Of a stretch of DNA of 64,000 nucleotides, positions 24,841 to 33,951 are shown piece by piece; the first letter of the stretch is position 1; every line of letters starts with the position of its first letter. The DNA comes from Lachnospiraceae bacterium (GTDB lineage Bacteria > Bacillota > Clostridia > Lachnospirales > Lachnospiraceae), in assembly GCA_900753305.1 (NCBI GenBank), contig CAADYR010000028.1, positions 1 through 64,000 on the forward strand. The letters run 5' to 3'. The translations under genes and the position numbers were made by a program. The notes below the pieces were generated by a model. That model searched no databases. It was not told where the DNA came from and saw nothing but the letters and a program-made list of their open reading frames with translations.

Positions 24841-24886
24841 ATACTCATCAGAACAGGATAAACGATGTTTTGATGGGTATTTTTTA
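24841..24886 (+). terminator. Terminator or attenuator between the PadR operon and uxuA
   Basis: ATACTCATCA (24841-24850) pairs with TGATGGGTAT (24870-24879 region, one wobble pair) and is followed by six T. It ends only ~30 bases before uxuA, so it could terminate the upstream operon or attenuate uxuAB. Confidence 0.65.
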
Positions 24887-24915
24887 ATTTGTAATAAGCG
24901 GGAGGTATCATTTCT

Positions 24916-25992
24916 ATGCAGATGACTTTAAGATGGTATGGCAGTAAACATGATTCTGTTACATTGGAACAGATCAGGCAGATTCCGGGAGTAAAGAGCG
25001 TGATAACGACCTTATATGATTCGGTGCCAGGGGAGGCATGGAAACTGGAAGATATACATGCGATGAAGAAGGAAGTGGAAGCAGCAGGGCTTACTATAGC
25101 AGGTATTGAAAGTGTTAATGTCCATGATGCGATCAAAATCGGTTCTCCGGACAGAGAAGAGTATATTGAGAATTATATTACCACACTGGAGAGACTGGGA
25201 CAGGAAGATATTCATATGGTATGTTATAATTTCATGCCTGTATTTGACTGGACAAGAACAGAACTTGCCAGAAAAAGGCCGGATGGTTCTACTGTACTTG
25301 CATATAATCAGGCGGCAGTAGATGCTCTCAAACCAGAGGAAATGTTCGCATCCATAGATTTGGATTCCAATGGATTTGTTATGCCGGGCTGGGAACCGGA
25401 ACGAATGGCAAGAGTCAAAGAACTGTTTGAGATGTATAAGGATGTGGATAACGAGAAATTATTTGATAATCTGAAATATTTTCTGGAACGTATTATGCCT
25501 GTTTGTGACAAATATGATATCAACATGGCAATTCATCCGGATGATCCGGCGTGGAGTGTATTTGGTCTGCCACGTATCATTATCAATAAAGAAAATATTC
25601 TGCGCATGATGCATATGGTCGATAACCCACATAATGGAGTGACTTTCTGTTCGGGTTCTTATGGTACGAATCTTGAGAACAATTTACCTGATATGATCCG
25701 CTCTTTAAAGGGCAGAATTCATTTTGCACATGTAAGAAATCTGAAATTCAACTCACCTACTGACTTTGAAGAATCTGCTCATCTTTCCAGTGATGGCAGC
25801 TTTGATATGTATGAGATCATGAAAGCATTATATGAGATCGGGTTTGACGGACCGATCAGACCAGATCATGGTCGTATGATCTGGGGTGAGGTAGCAATGC
25901 CGGGATATGGATTATATGACAGAGCACTGGGGGCTGCATATCTCAATGGATTGTGGGAAGCAATTGATAAAAATTCAAGGGATGGTGATTAG
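24916..25992 (+). CDS. uxuA: Mannonate dehydratase
   Basis: Converts D-mannonate to 2-keto-3-deoxygluconate in the hexuronate (pectin and glucuronide) pathway, 358 aa, full length. Visible hallmarks are LRWYGSKHDSV near the N-terminus, VCYNFMPVFDWTRTEL, MAIHPDDPAWSVFGLPRI, TFCSGSYGTN with the metal-site cysteine, IHFAHVRN and RPDHGRMIWGE. Ribosome site GCGGGAGG is strong. It overlaps or abuts uxuB, the preceding step of the pathway, so the two are one operon. Confidence 0.96.
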   Translation: MQMTLRWYGSKHDSVTLEQIRQIPGVKSVITTLYDSVPGEAWKLEDIHAMKKEVEAAGLTIAGIESVNVHDAIKIGSPDREEYIENYITTLERLGQEDIHMVCYNFMPVFDWTRTELARKRPDGSTVLAYNQAAVDALKPEEMFASIDLDSNGFVMPGWEPERMARVKELFEMYKDVDNEKLFDNLKYFLERIMPVCDKYDINMAIHPDDPAWSVFGLPRIIINKENILRMMHMVDNPHNGVTFCSGSYGTNLENNLPDMIRSLKGRIHFAHVRNLKFNSPTDFEESAHLSSDGSFDMYEIMKALYEIGFDGPIRPDHGRMIWGEVAMPGYGLYDRALGAAYLNGLWEAIDKNSRDGD

Positions 25993-25993
25993 T

Positions 25994-27607
25994 GTGAAAT
26001 TATCTTATAAAGGTGTTTTTGAGCATAAGCAGGATTGGCAAAAGGCAGGATTTGAACTGCCCTCTTATGATCTGCAACAGATAAAAGAAGAAACAATACG
26101 GAATCCGGTATGGGTGCATTTTGGTGCAGGAAATATTTTCCGCGCTTTTCAGGCAAATGTAGTGCAGGAACTGCTCAATAAAGGCAGATTGAGGACAGGC
26201 CTTATTGCTGTGGAAGGATATGATTACGAAATTATAGACAGGATGTATCAACCGCATGATAATCTTGGGATTCTGGCTACACTGAAGGCAAATGGCAGTG
26301 TAGAAAAAACGGTAGTTGCAAGTATTATGGAGTCGCTGACACTGGATAGCAGTAATGAAACAAACATGACACGACTGTCACAAATATTTTCGGATCCAGG
26401 TTTGCAGATGGCAAGTTTTACGATTACGGAGAAGGGGTATAGCCTCGTTGATGGAAAGGGAGAACAACTTATTGACGTTGCCAGGGATATGCAGAACGGA
26501 ACTGACAGACCTGTCAGTTATATGGGTAAGGTAACGGCACTGCTGTATGAACGTTTCAAGGCAGGTGAATTCCCTATTGCCATGGTGAGTATGGATAACT
26601 GTTCACATAATGGAGATAAACTTTATCAGGCAATCCATGCATTTGCCGATACATGGGAACAGAACGGACTGGTCAGCAAAGGATTTCTTGACTATGTGGA
26701 AAATCCTGAGAAAGTAAGTTTCCCATGGTCAATGATCGATAAGATCACACCCAGACCGGATGCATCTGTGGAGAAACTTCTACAGGAGTCAGGCGTGGAA
26801 GATTTAGAGCCTGTCATCACTGCTAAGAATACATATGTTGCACCTTTTGTCAATGCAGAAGAATGTCAGTATCTGGTAATAGAGGACAGTTTTCCCAATG
26901 GCAGACCGTTATTGGAGGAGGGCGGTATTATTTTTACTACCAGAGAAACAGTAGACAGAGTGGAGAAGATGAAAGTATGTACCTGTCTGAATCCATTGCA
27001 TACTGCACTTGCAATTTTCGGCTGTCTGCTGGACTACACGCTGATTTCAAGGGAAATGAATGATCCGGTCTTAAAGAAACTGGTGGAAATCATCGGATAT
27101 GAAGAAGGATTGCCTGTAGTGGTAGATCCAGGTGTGATCGATCCCAGACAGTTTATTGATGAGGTGGTAAATATACGTATACCCAATCCCTTTATGCCGG
27201 ATACGCCACAGCGTATTGCAACAGATACATCACAGAAGCTTGCGATACGCTTTGGAGAAACAATTAAGGCTTATCAGCGTTCAGAGGAACTTTCAGTCAG
27301 CAGATTAGAGAAAATTCCACTTGTATTCGCAGGATGGCTGAGATATCTGTGCGGCGTGAATGATAAAGGAGAAAAATTTACACTGAGTTCTGATCCTATG
27401 CTGGATACAGTATGCCCTTATGTTGCCGGATTAAAATGGGGAGATACCGAGGTTCATGAACAGGTTGTGCCGATTCTTTCAAATGAGAAAATATTTGGTG
27501 TGAATTTATATGAAGCAGATCTTGGTGAACTGGTAGAGCAATATTTTATCGAGATGCTTAAAGGACCAGGCGCAGTAGAGGCTACCCTTAGAAAATATGT
27601 ATTGTAG
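25994..27607 (+). CDS. uxuB: Fructuronate reductase (mannitol dehydrogenase family)
   Basis: NAD-dependent D-mannonate oxidoreductase, 537 aa, which reduces D-fructuronate to D-mannonate, the substrate of uxuA. The Rossmann motif is WVHFGAGNIFRAF near residue 40, with the family block SMDNCSHNGDK, FPWSMIDKITPRP and CLNPLHTALAIFG. The start is taken as GTG 25994; an in-frame ATG at 25982 overlaps the end of uxuA. No uxaC (uronate isomerase) is visible here, so the pathway entry must be elsewhere. Confidence 0.93.
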   Translation: MKLSYKGVFEHKQDWQKAGFELPSYDLQQIKEETIRNPVWVHFGAGNIFRAFQANVVQELLNKGRLRTGLIAVEGYDYEIIDRMYQPHDNLGILATLKANGSVEKTVVASIMESLTLDSSNETNMTRLSQIFSDPGLQMASFTITEKGYSLVDGKGEQLIDVARDMQNGTDRPVSYMGKVTALLYERFKAGEFPIAMVSMDNCSHNGDKLYQAIHAFADTWEQNGLVSKGFLDYVENPEKVSFPWSMIDKITPRPDASVEKLLQESGVEDLEPVITAKNTYVAPFVNAEECQYLVIEDSFPNGRPLLEEGGIIFTTRETVDRVEKMKVCTCLNPLHTALAIFGCLLDYTLISREMNDPVLKKLVEIIGYEEGLPVVVDPGVIDPRQFIDEVVNIRIPNPFMPDTPQRIATDTSQKLAIRFGETIKAYQRSEELSVSRLEKIPLVFAGWLRYLCGVNDKGEKFTLSSDPMLDTVCPYVAGLKWGDTEVHEQVVPILSNEKIFGVNLYEADLGELVEQYFIEMLKGPGAVEATLRKYVL

Positions 27608-27617
27608 ACAGGAACAC

Positions 27618-27635
27618 ATGCAATTGCAATTGCAT
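27618..27635. promoter_or_regulatory. Perfect 18-bp palindrome ATGCAATTGCAATTGCAT
   Basis: The sequence equals its own reverse complement and lies 11 bases after the uxuB stop. No T run follows, so a terminator is unlikely. A regulator operator is possible. Confidence 0.4.
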
Positions 27636-27719
27636 TACCAGATTTATGAATATTGACACAGCACAAATAGAAGAAGTATAAATAAAATACCTAAATATAT
27701 CTGAAAACTAACGGAAATA

Positions 27720-27748
27720 TTGATTAATTTCTGATTATTCAATATAAT
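27720..27748 (+). promoter_or_regulatory. Sigma-A promoter of chemoreceptor 2
   Basis: TTGATT (27720-27725), 17 bases, TATAAT (27743-27748). The ~130-base leader contains a perfect GACAGCAG/CTGCTGTC stem (27804-27811 with 27844-27851) close to the ribosome site, which may affect translation. Confidence 0.6.
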
Positions 27749-27883
27749 GTATATTATACACTGAATGTAAGATTTACAGGAACATTCAGATACATGATAA
27801 GAAGACAGCAGATATATAGGAAGGTATTTTTTGTATTGTATTCCTGCTGTCATGGGAACACACGAACAGGAGGAATATAGAGG

Positions 27884-29215
27884 ATGAAAAATAAGTCAGC
27901 AATTGTCAGTATTGTAATTTGCATGGTATTCATATTAGGGATTGCTTTTACAGTTAATAATTATTATGCATGCATTGAAGTGGAAAAAGCAGTGGCAGAT
28001 ACAGCAGGAATTACCATGGCTGAGGCAAAAGGACAGATAGGGGATACGATTACAGCGTTGACACTCAGAAGTGCATTATGCGGTGTACTTTCTCTCGTTA
28101 TACTGGCAGGAGTTTTATATGTATTGCTGACACTTCCTTTGAAGAACGCTGTAGAGGCAATAGAGCGTGTAGCCGCATATGATCTGTCAACAGAACAGTT
28201 GGACAGACTTGGAAAATATATTAAGAGGAATGATGAGATAGGCAGGATCAGCCGCAGTATTCTGGCAATGCATGAGAATCTGACTCAGATTGTAACGAAT
28301 ATAAAAGGATCAGCACAAAACGTTTCAGATAATGCAGGTGAACTTACAGAAAAGACAATACAGGTAAAGACTTCTTCAGAGGAAATCAGCAAGACAATGG
28401 ATGAATTGAGCAAAGGTGCAATGTCTCAGGCAGAAGAAACAACCAGAGGTGCGGCAGAGATGTCAAGGCTGGATGAAATTATTGTGAAGAACATGAATGA
28501 CACCAGAGGACTTCATGACAGTGCAATGGAAATGAATGAGATCAAGGATGAAGGCCTTGATGCGATTCGTGATCTGATCCAGAAGACTATATCCAGTAAA
28601 GAAAGCATTGCAATTGTTAAGAATGCATTGTCACAGAATAATGAACAGGTTCAGAAAATAGAACAGACCAGTCAGAAGATCAATGCAATAGCAGATCAGA
28701 CGAACCTTCTGTCCCTGAATGCTGCAATAGAAGCAGCCAGAGCAGGTGAGGCCGGTAAGGGATTTGCCGTTGTAGCGGAGGAAATAAGAAGTCTTGCAGA
28801 AGAAACGAATCTTCTGACCAATGAAATAGGTGGGATCATACAGGAACTTCTGGACAAAACAGAGGAATCCACCCAAAATATGGCCGATCTGGAAAAGGCT
28901 TTTGAAGTACAGGAGAGCAGTGTAGAAGACACGAAAAATAAATTCCTGAAAATTGAACAGGAACTGAGTCAGATTGAAAACGCGATCAATGCTTTGTATG
29001 AATCGGGTGATCAGATGACTCAGACAAAACAGACACTGGTCACTATGATAGAAAATCTGTCAGCCGCTTCACAGGAGAATGCTGCCTGCAGCGAAGAAGC
29101 AATGGCTTCGGTAGAAACACAGGGTAATGTTATTGGAAATATTGCAGGAATGAGCCAGAATTTATCGGCAGTAGCTGAAGTACTTCAAAATGAAGCTGCA
29201 AAATTTATAAATTAA
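27884..29215 (+). CDS. Methyl-accepting chemotaxis protein with short extracellular loop
   Basis: Chemoreceptor, 443 aa. It has an N-terminal helix (about 7-27), a short outer segment of ~35 residues, a second helix (about 62-85), a HAMP-like stretch and a signalling coiled coil with the tip TNLLSLNAAIEAARAGEAG around residue 270. A CSEEAM/ETQ region lies near the C-terminus. The outer part is too short for a Cache domain, so the signal is unknown. The ribosome site AGGAGGAATATAGAGG is strong. Confidence 0.92.
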   Translation: MKNKSAIVSIVICMVFILGIAFTVNNYYACIEVEKAVADTAGITMAEAKGQIGDTITALTLRSALCGVLSLVILAGVLYVLLTLPLKNAVEAIERVAAYDLSTEQLDRLGKYIKRNDEIGRISRSILAMHENLTQIVTNIKGSAQNVSDNAGELTEKTIQVKTSSEEISKTMDELSKGAMSQAEETTRGAAEMSRLDEIIVKNMNDTRGLHDSAMEMNEIKDEGLDAIRDLIQKTISSKESIAIVKNALSQNNEQVQKIEQTSQKINAIADQTNLLSLNAAIEAARAGEAGKGFAVVAEEIRSLAEETNLLTNEIGGIIQELLDKTEESTQNMADLEKAFEVQESSVEDTKNKFLKIEQELSQIENAINALYESGDQMTQTKQTLVTMIENLSAASQENAACSEEAMASVETQGNVIGNIAGMSQNLSAVAEVLQNEAAKFIN

Positions 29216-29239
29216 ATTATCTTTTTCTGAAAATTATTA

Positions 29240-29268
29240 TTGCCAATCATCTGTGTAATCGTTACAAT
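29240..29268 (+). promoter_or_regulatory. Sigma-A promoter of the PAS-GGDEF-EAL gene
   Basis: TTGCCA (29240-29245), 17 bases, TACAAT (29263-29268), ~75 bases before the start. Confidence 0.55.
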
Positions 29269-29343
29269 GAAAGTATGTAAAGTTCAAAGTGATAATACCG
29301 GGAATGTCCGGTAAGTGGTGTAAGAGAATGGGAGGCAGTGCAT

Positions 29344-31029
29344 TTGGGAGGCTATGACTCAAAAGATATTACAGTGGAGCAACTGTGCAGACTGATTGAT
29401 ATGCTTCATCCTTGTATGGATGATTATTTATATGTATATGATCTCGAAAATGATTATTACTATATTTCACCGGAAGCAATAAAACATTTTATGCTTCCTG
29501 CTGTAGAGTTCAAAAATGTAGTAGAAAATCATTCTAAATTTGTATATCCACAGGACATTGATGAATTACAGAAGGATCTGCAGGAAATATTGGCTGGAAA
29601 GAAGGATTTCCATAATCTGCAGTATCGTTGGTTATCCAGACATGGGGAACCTATCTGGATCAATTGCCGCGGACATGTGATTCATAATGAAGATGGCACA
29701 CCAAAGTATATGATAGGCTGCATTAATGAGATTGGTGCCAAGCAAAAGGCAGACAATGTCAGTGGGCTGCTTGGAATGTCAAGTATGCGTTCCTTTTTTG
29801 AAGAGCATGTTACCAGTGAATTAAAAGATGGTTATCTGATGCGTCTTGGAATAGATGATTTCAAGGAAATCAATGAGAAGCTGGGAATTGATTATGGGGA
29901 TATGGTACTTAGAAAGACAGCAGAATGTATCTCTGATTGTATTTTGCCCGGACAGACGCTATACAGAGCAGTGTCGGATGAATTTCTCATCCTTGACATT
30001 CAGGGGCGTAATGCCGTACATGCAGCAGAACAGTATCAGAAGATCAGACAGGAGATCGACCATTTTGTCAAGAACAATCATTATGAAGCTGTATTCACAT
30101 TATCGGCAGGAATTTTAAATGATTCGGACTGTGAGGGTGACAGTTTCTCAGATATCATGCGTTATTCGGAATTTTCATTAAATGAAGCAAAGAGACGTGG
30201 AAAGAACCGTTACTATGTATTTAATGAAGATGATTTCGAACGATTCATGAGAAGAAAACGTATTATCAGGCTGCTCAGGAAATCTGTAAACAATAATTTT
30301 GAAGGTTTTGAGGCGTTTCTGCAGCCACTCATTAATGCGTCAAGTAATACATTATATGGTGCAGAAGCACTGATGCGATATCGGACAGAAGAGTATGGTA
30401 TGGTTTCACCAGTTGAATTCATTCCTTTACTGGAAGAAACAGGACTTATCATTCCGGTAGGAAAGTGGATGCTTCACCGCTCTCTGGAACTTTGCCATGA
30501 AATCCAGCAGACCGTTCCACAGTTCCGTATCAGCATCAATATTTCATATATTCAGGTCATGAAAAGCAACATTATAAGTGAATTGATATCAGCAATTGGA
30601 GAACATCAGGTAGATCCTTCTACTGTAATTGTAGAATTGACAGAAAGCGGATTACTTTCAACTGACAGCCGTGTTGCCAAGCTCTGGGTGAAATTAAAAG
30701 AAAAAGGAATTCAACTGGCATTGGACGATTTTGGTACCGGATATTCAAATTTCCATTATCTGAATGATCTGCATCCTGAGATTATTAAGATAGACCGCTC
30801 TTTTACCATGAAAGCCATTGAGAATGAATATGAATATAAGTTACTGTCGTTAATGAGTGATATGGTACATGGTATGGATGTCAAGGTATGTGTGGAAGGT
30901 ATCGAGAATCTGGAGGAACTTGAGAAAATGTTGAAGGTGACACCGGATTACTGTCAGGGATATTATTTTGGCAAACCCTGCTCCTATCAGAAATTTACAG
31001 AAACCTTTGTAACACCTGCTAAAAAATGA
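29344..31029 (+). CDS. Cytoplasmic PAS-GGDEF-EAL protein with degenerate GGDEF
   Basis: c-di-GMP signalling protein, 561 aa from the TTG at 29344, eight bases after GGAGG; a GTG at 29338 is too close to it. The PAS-like sensor (about 20-135) is followed by a GGDEF domain reading RAVSDEF (about 208-214) in place of RxGGDEF, so cyclase activity is doubtful. The EAL domain has GAEALMRY (about 339), VELTES, DDFGTGYSNF, IKIDRSF, VEGIE and QGYYFGKPC, so phosphodiesterase activity is likely. No membrane segments are visible. Confidence 0.9.
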   Translation: MGGYDSKDITVEQLCRLIDMLHPCMDDYLYVYDLENDYYYISPEAIKHFMLPAVEFKNVVENHSKFVYPQDIDELQKDLQEILAGKKDFHNLQYRWLSRHGEPIWINCRGHVIHNEDGTPKYMIGCINEIGAKQKADNVSGLLGMSSMRSFFEEHVTSELKDGYLMRLGIDDFKEINEKLGIDYGDMVLRKTAECISDCILPGQTLYRAVSDEFLILDIQGRNAVHAAEQYQKIRQEIDHFVKNNHYEAVFTLSAGILNDSDCEGDSFSDIMRYSEFSLNEAKRRGKNRYYVFNEDDFERFMRRKRIIRLLRKSVNNNFEGFEAFLQPLINASSNTLYGAEALMRYRTEEYGMVSPVEFIPLLEETGLIIPVGKWMLHRSLELCHEIQQTVPQFRISINISYIQVMKSNIISELISAIGEHQVDPSTVIVELTESGLLSTDSRVAKLWVKLKEKGIQLALDDFGTGYSNFHYLNDLHPEIIKIDRSFTMKAIENEYEYKLLSLMSDMVHGMDVKVCVEGIENLEELEKMLKVTPDYCQGYYFGKPCSYQKFTETFVTPAKK

Positions 31030-31036
31030 AAATATT

Positions 31037-31074
31037 AAAAAAGAATCCTACCGTAAAGGTAAGGATTCTTTTTT
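31037..31074. terminator. Bidirectional terminator between the EAL gene and the M18 aminopeptidase
   Basis: AAGAATCC-TACC (31041-31052) pairs with GGTA-GGATTCTT (31058-31070, one bulged A), flanked by A and T runs on both sides. Confidence 0.85.
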
Positions 31075-31090
31075 GTAGAGAAATGTTATA

Positions 31091-32497
31091 TTAGAATCTG
31101 CCGTTCCAGTTGAGGAATGCGAGATATCCTTTCACAGCTTCATAGATATCAGCCTTGCTGCTGACTTCATAAGGAGCATGCATATTCAGGACTGCAACAC
31201 CACTGTCGATAACGTTCATGCCGTATTTTGCCATGATGTAGGCAATGGTTCCGCCGCCACCTGCATCTACCTTGCCAAGTTCTGCAAACTGATAGGATAC
31301 GCCTGCATCATCCATTACTTTACGGAGTGCAGCGATATATTCTGCGTTGGCATCATTGGAACCACTCTTGCCGCGGGAACCTGTGTACTTGTTAAAAGTA
31401 ACGCCCTGTGCCAGGAATGCGGCATTGTTCTTCTCAAATACATTTGCATAGAGAGGATCGAAGCCTGCGCTGACATCAGAAGAGAGCATAACGGAGTTAG
31501 CCAGCGCGCGGCGGACTAACAATTCAGAATCACCTTCTGTCATGGCTAACAACTCAGCTACAGCATTTGCAAAGAAGCTGGACTGCATACCGGTTGCCCC
31601 CACACTGCCGATTTCTTCTTTATCCACTAACAGACAGCACTGTGTACGTGTGCCGCATTTTGCATCCAGCATTGCGAACAGAGAAGTAAAGGCACAGATT
31701 CTGTCATCCTGACCATAGGAGAGAACCATACTTCTGTCGAAGCCACAGTCTCTTGCCTTGCCGGCAGGAACGATTTCAAGTTCGGCAGACTGGAAGTCCT
31801 CTTCTTCAATACCGTACTGATCGGCCAGAAGTTTTAATACATTTGCTTTGATTGCTTCTTTTTCTTCTTTATCCGTATCCTTGTCTTTTTCCAGAGGAAT
31901 ATTACCAATGAGCAGATCCAGATTCTCACCTGTAACGACTTCTGTAGCCTTCTTGCCCATCTGTTCTCCTGCCAGATGGATCAGCAGATCAGTGATGACA
32001 AAGATGGGATCATCTTCTTTTTCACCCAGACAGATATCTACCATTGTGCCATCTTTTTTGGCAACTCTTCCGTGAAGGGAGAGAGGAATGGCTGTCCACT
32101 GATATTTCTTGATACCACCATAGTAGTGCGTATCGAAGTATGCGAAGCCTTCTTTTTCATATAATGGGTTCTGTTTTACATCGATTCTTGGGGAGTCGAT
32201 GTGAGCTCCAAGGATATTCATACCGGAGGAGATAGGTTCCTCACCGATCTGGAAAAGGGCAATGCTCTTATGCATTTGTACAGCATATACTTTATCACCC
32301 TTTGATACCTTGCCATTAGAAGCAATGATATCAGCCAGATCACGATATCCGGCTTCTTTTGCCATACGAATAGTCAACTCGATACATTCACGTTCTGTTT
32401 TGCCTTCGTTTAAGCAGTTCTTATAACGTTCGCAGATGGACTGCAGTTTTGCTTTGTCTTCATTCTGGTATGTAAGCCAGAGATTCTCTTTTTTCAT
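31091..32497 (-). CDS. M18 family aminopeptidase
   Basis: Metallo-aminopeptidase of the aspartyl aminopeptidase (M18) family, 468 aa from the ATG at 32497 (minus strand); the frame is open 12 codons further. Metal and active-site blocks are GAHIDSPRIDV, VLSYGQDDRICAF, LVDKEEIGSVGATGM, MLSSDVSAGFDP and VLNMHAPYEVSSKAD. It removes N-terminal residues, mostly acidic ones, from peptides in the cytoplasm. There is no signal peptide. It is alone on this strand, so it is transcribed separately. Confidence 0.93.
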   Translation of the reverse strand: MKKENLWLTYQNEDKAKLQSICERYKNCLNEGKTERECIELTIRMAKEAGYRDLADIIASNGKVSKGDKVYAVQMHKSIALFQIGEEPISSGMNILGAHIDSPRIDVKQNPLYEKEGFAYFDTHYYGGIKKYQWTAIPLSLHGRVAKKDGTMVDICLGEKEDDPIFVITDLLIHLAGEQMGKKATEVVTGENLDLLIGNIPLEKDKDTDKEEKEAIKANVLKLLADQYGIEEEDFQSAELEIVPAGKARDCGFDRSMVLSYGQDDRICAFTSLFAMLDAKCGTRTQCCLLVDKEEIGSVGATGMQSSFFANAVAELLAMTEGDSELLVRRALANSVMLSSDVSAGFDPLYANVFEKNNAAFLAQGVTFNKYTGSRGKSGSNDANAEYIAALRKVMDDAGVSYQFAELGKVDAGGGGTIAYIMAKYGMNVIDSGVAVLNMHAPYEVSSKADIYEAVKGYLAFLNWNGRF

Positions 32498-32681
32498 ATT
32501 ATATGACCAAACCTTTCCGGCATCTGCAAGCATGTTGCAGACACAAATTCATACGCAACCATCATAGCACAATTGCACTCCAATAATCAACCAAATCAAC
32601 CTGTATCACAAAAATGAATGAATATGCAGAAAAACCTCGATTTTACATAAGAAAAAATTCAATCACAAAGTAACAGCAGCA

Positions 32682-33905
32682 ATGATGTCTGCAATTCTTA
32701 TGGCATCTACTCTGGTTGGCTGCGGACAGACAGCAGACAACGCATCAGCAAGCGTGGAAGTGACCAATGAAACTTATGCAGCAGCCACAAACAACGGAGT
32801 ACAGACAGTATCTCAGAAGGCACCTAAATATATCTTTTTATTTATCGGTGATGGTATGAGCTATCCACAGATTCAGTCAGCATCTTACTATCTGGGCGCA
32901 AAGGCAAGCCAGGGTGGCGATGTGACAGGCGGTGAGCAGTTGTCTTTTATGAATTTCCCTACAGTTGGTTCAGCACAGACTTTTGACAGCACATCTTTCT
33001 GTCCTGATTCCGCATCTACAGCAACATCTATTTCCACAGGACACAAGACTTACAGTGGTGTCATCAATATGGACACAACCAAGACTGTTAAATATACAAC
33101 AATCTCTGAACAGTTAAAATCACAGCTTGGTTACAAGATCGGTGTACTTACAACAGTTAACCTGAATCATGCAACACCTGCAGCATTCTATGCGCACCAG
33201 TCTTCCAGAAAGAATTATTATGAGATCGGACAGGAACTGATCGCAAGTAATTTTGATTATTTTGCAGGCGGCGGATTCTTAAGTCCTACAGGTAAGAACA
33301 AGGATCTGGAAAGCCTCTATGATGTGGCAAAAGAAAATGGCTATACTGTAACCACGACACAGAGCGAGATCGAAGCAGTAAACAAGTCTACAGGCAAAGT
33401 GATCGCAGTTGATGAGAATCTGGCTGATGGAGATGCCATGAATTATGATATGGACCTTGCAGATAATAAGTGGGAACTTGCTGATTACGTACAGAAGGGC
33501 ATTGAAGTACTGAACAATGACAAAGGTTTCTTCATGATGGTAGAAGGCGGTAAGATCGACTGGGCCTGTCATGCAAACAATGCAGCAGCAGATCCTACAC
33601 TTGTTCTGACAGATTATGAAGTACAGAAGTTAAAGACTGCTTATGAAAGAACACTTAAGGTAGGTGCATCTTCTCAGGATAAGATGACACAGGAAGAATA
33701 TGACCTCTATGGTACTTATGAGCCTCTTTCCGTAACCATTACACATATTCTGAATAACAAGTCAGGTATTGCATTCAGCTCTTATTCCCATACAGGACTT
33801 CCTGTACCGGTATTTGCAGTTGGTAATGGTTCAACTCTCTTTGATGGTTATTATGATAATACTGACATTTACAACAAACTTGCAGCTTTAACAAAAGTAA
33901 AATAA
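32682..33905 (+). CDS. Alkaline phosphatase (PhoA family), lipoprotein with abnormal start
   Basis: Phosphomonoesterase, at least 407 aa. Active-site blocks are present: FIGDGMSYPQ with the metal-binding Asp, CPDSASTATSISTG with the serine nucleophile, EGGKIDWACHAN and SYSHTGLPVPVF. A lipobox (LVGC) is at residues ~11-14 counted from the first in-frame ATG (32682). That ATG lies inside the signal peptide: upstream codons in the same frame encode a perfect n-region (KKKFNHKVTAAM) but there is no ATG, GTG or TTG and no ribosome site. The bases CATAAGAAAAAA look like an ATGAAGAAAAAA start that lost one G. It may be a decaying gene or use a rare start. Confidence 0.85.
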   Translation: MMSAILMASTLVGCGQTADNASASVEVTNETYAAATNNGVQTVSQKAPKYIFLFIGDGMSYPQIQSASYYLGAKASQGGDVTGGEQLSFMNFPTVGSAQTFDSTSFCPDSASTATSISTGHKTYSGVINMDTTKTVKYTTISEQLKSQLGYKIGVLTTVNLNHATPAAFYAHQSSRKNYYEIGQELIASNFDYFAGGGFLSPTGKNKDLESLYDVAKENGYTVTTTQSEIEAVNKSTGKVIAVDENLADGDAMNYDMDLADNKWELADYVQKGIEVLNNDKGFFMMVEGGKIDWACHANNAAADPTLVLTDYEVQKLKTAYERTLKVGASSQDKMTQEEYDLYGTYEPLSVTITHILNNKSGIAFSSYSHTGLPVPVFAVGNGSTLFDGYYDNTDIYNKLAALTKVK

Positions 33906-33951
33906 TAGATAGTAAAAGGAAATAAATGCGGATGAAACAGATGAATCTACC

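Noticed and set aside
29275..29310. TAAAGTT...CCGGGAAT considered as a sigma-D (flagellar) promoter before the PAS-GGDEF-EAL gene.
   Set aside because: The -10 half does not match CCGATAA-type consensus and a good sigma-A promoter lies just upstream.
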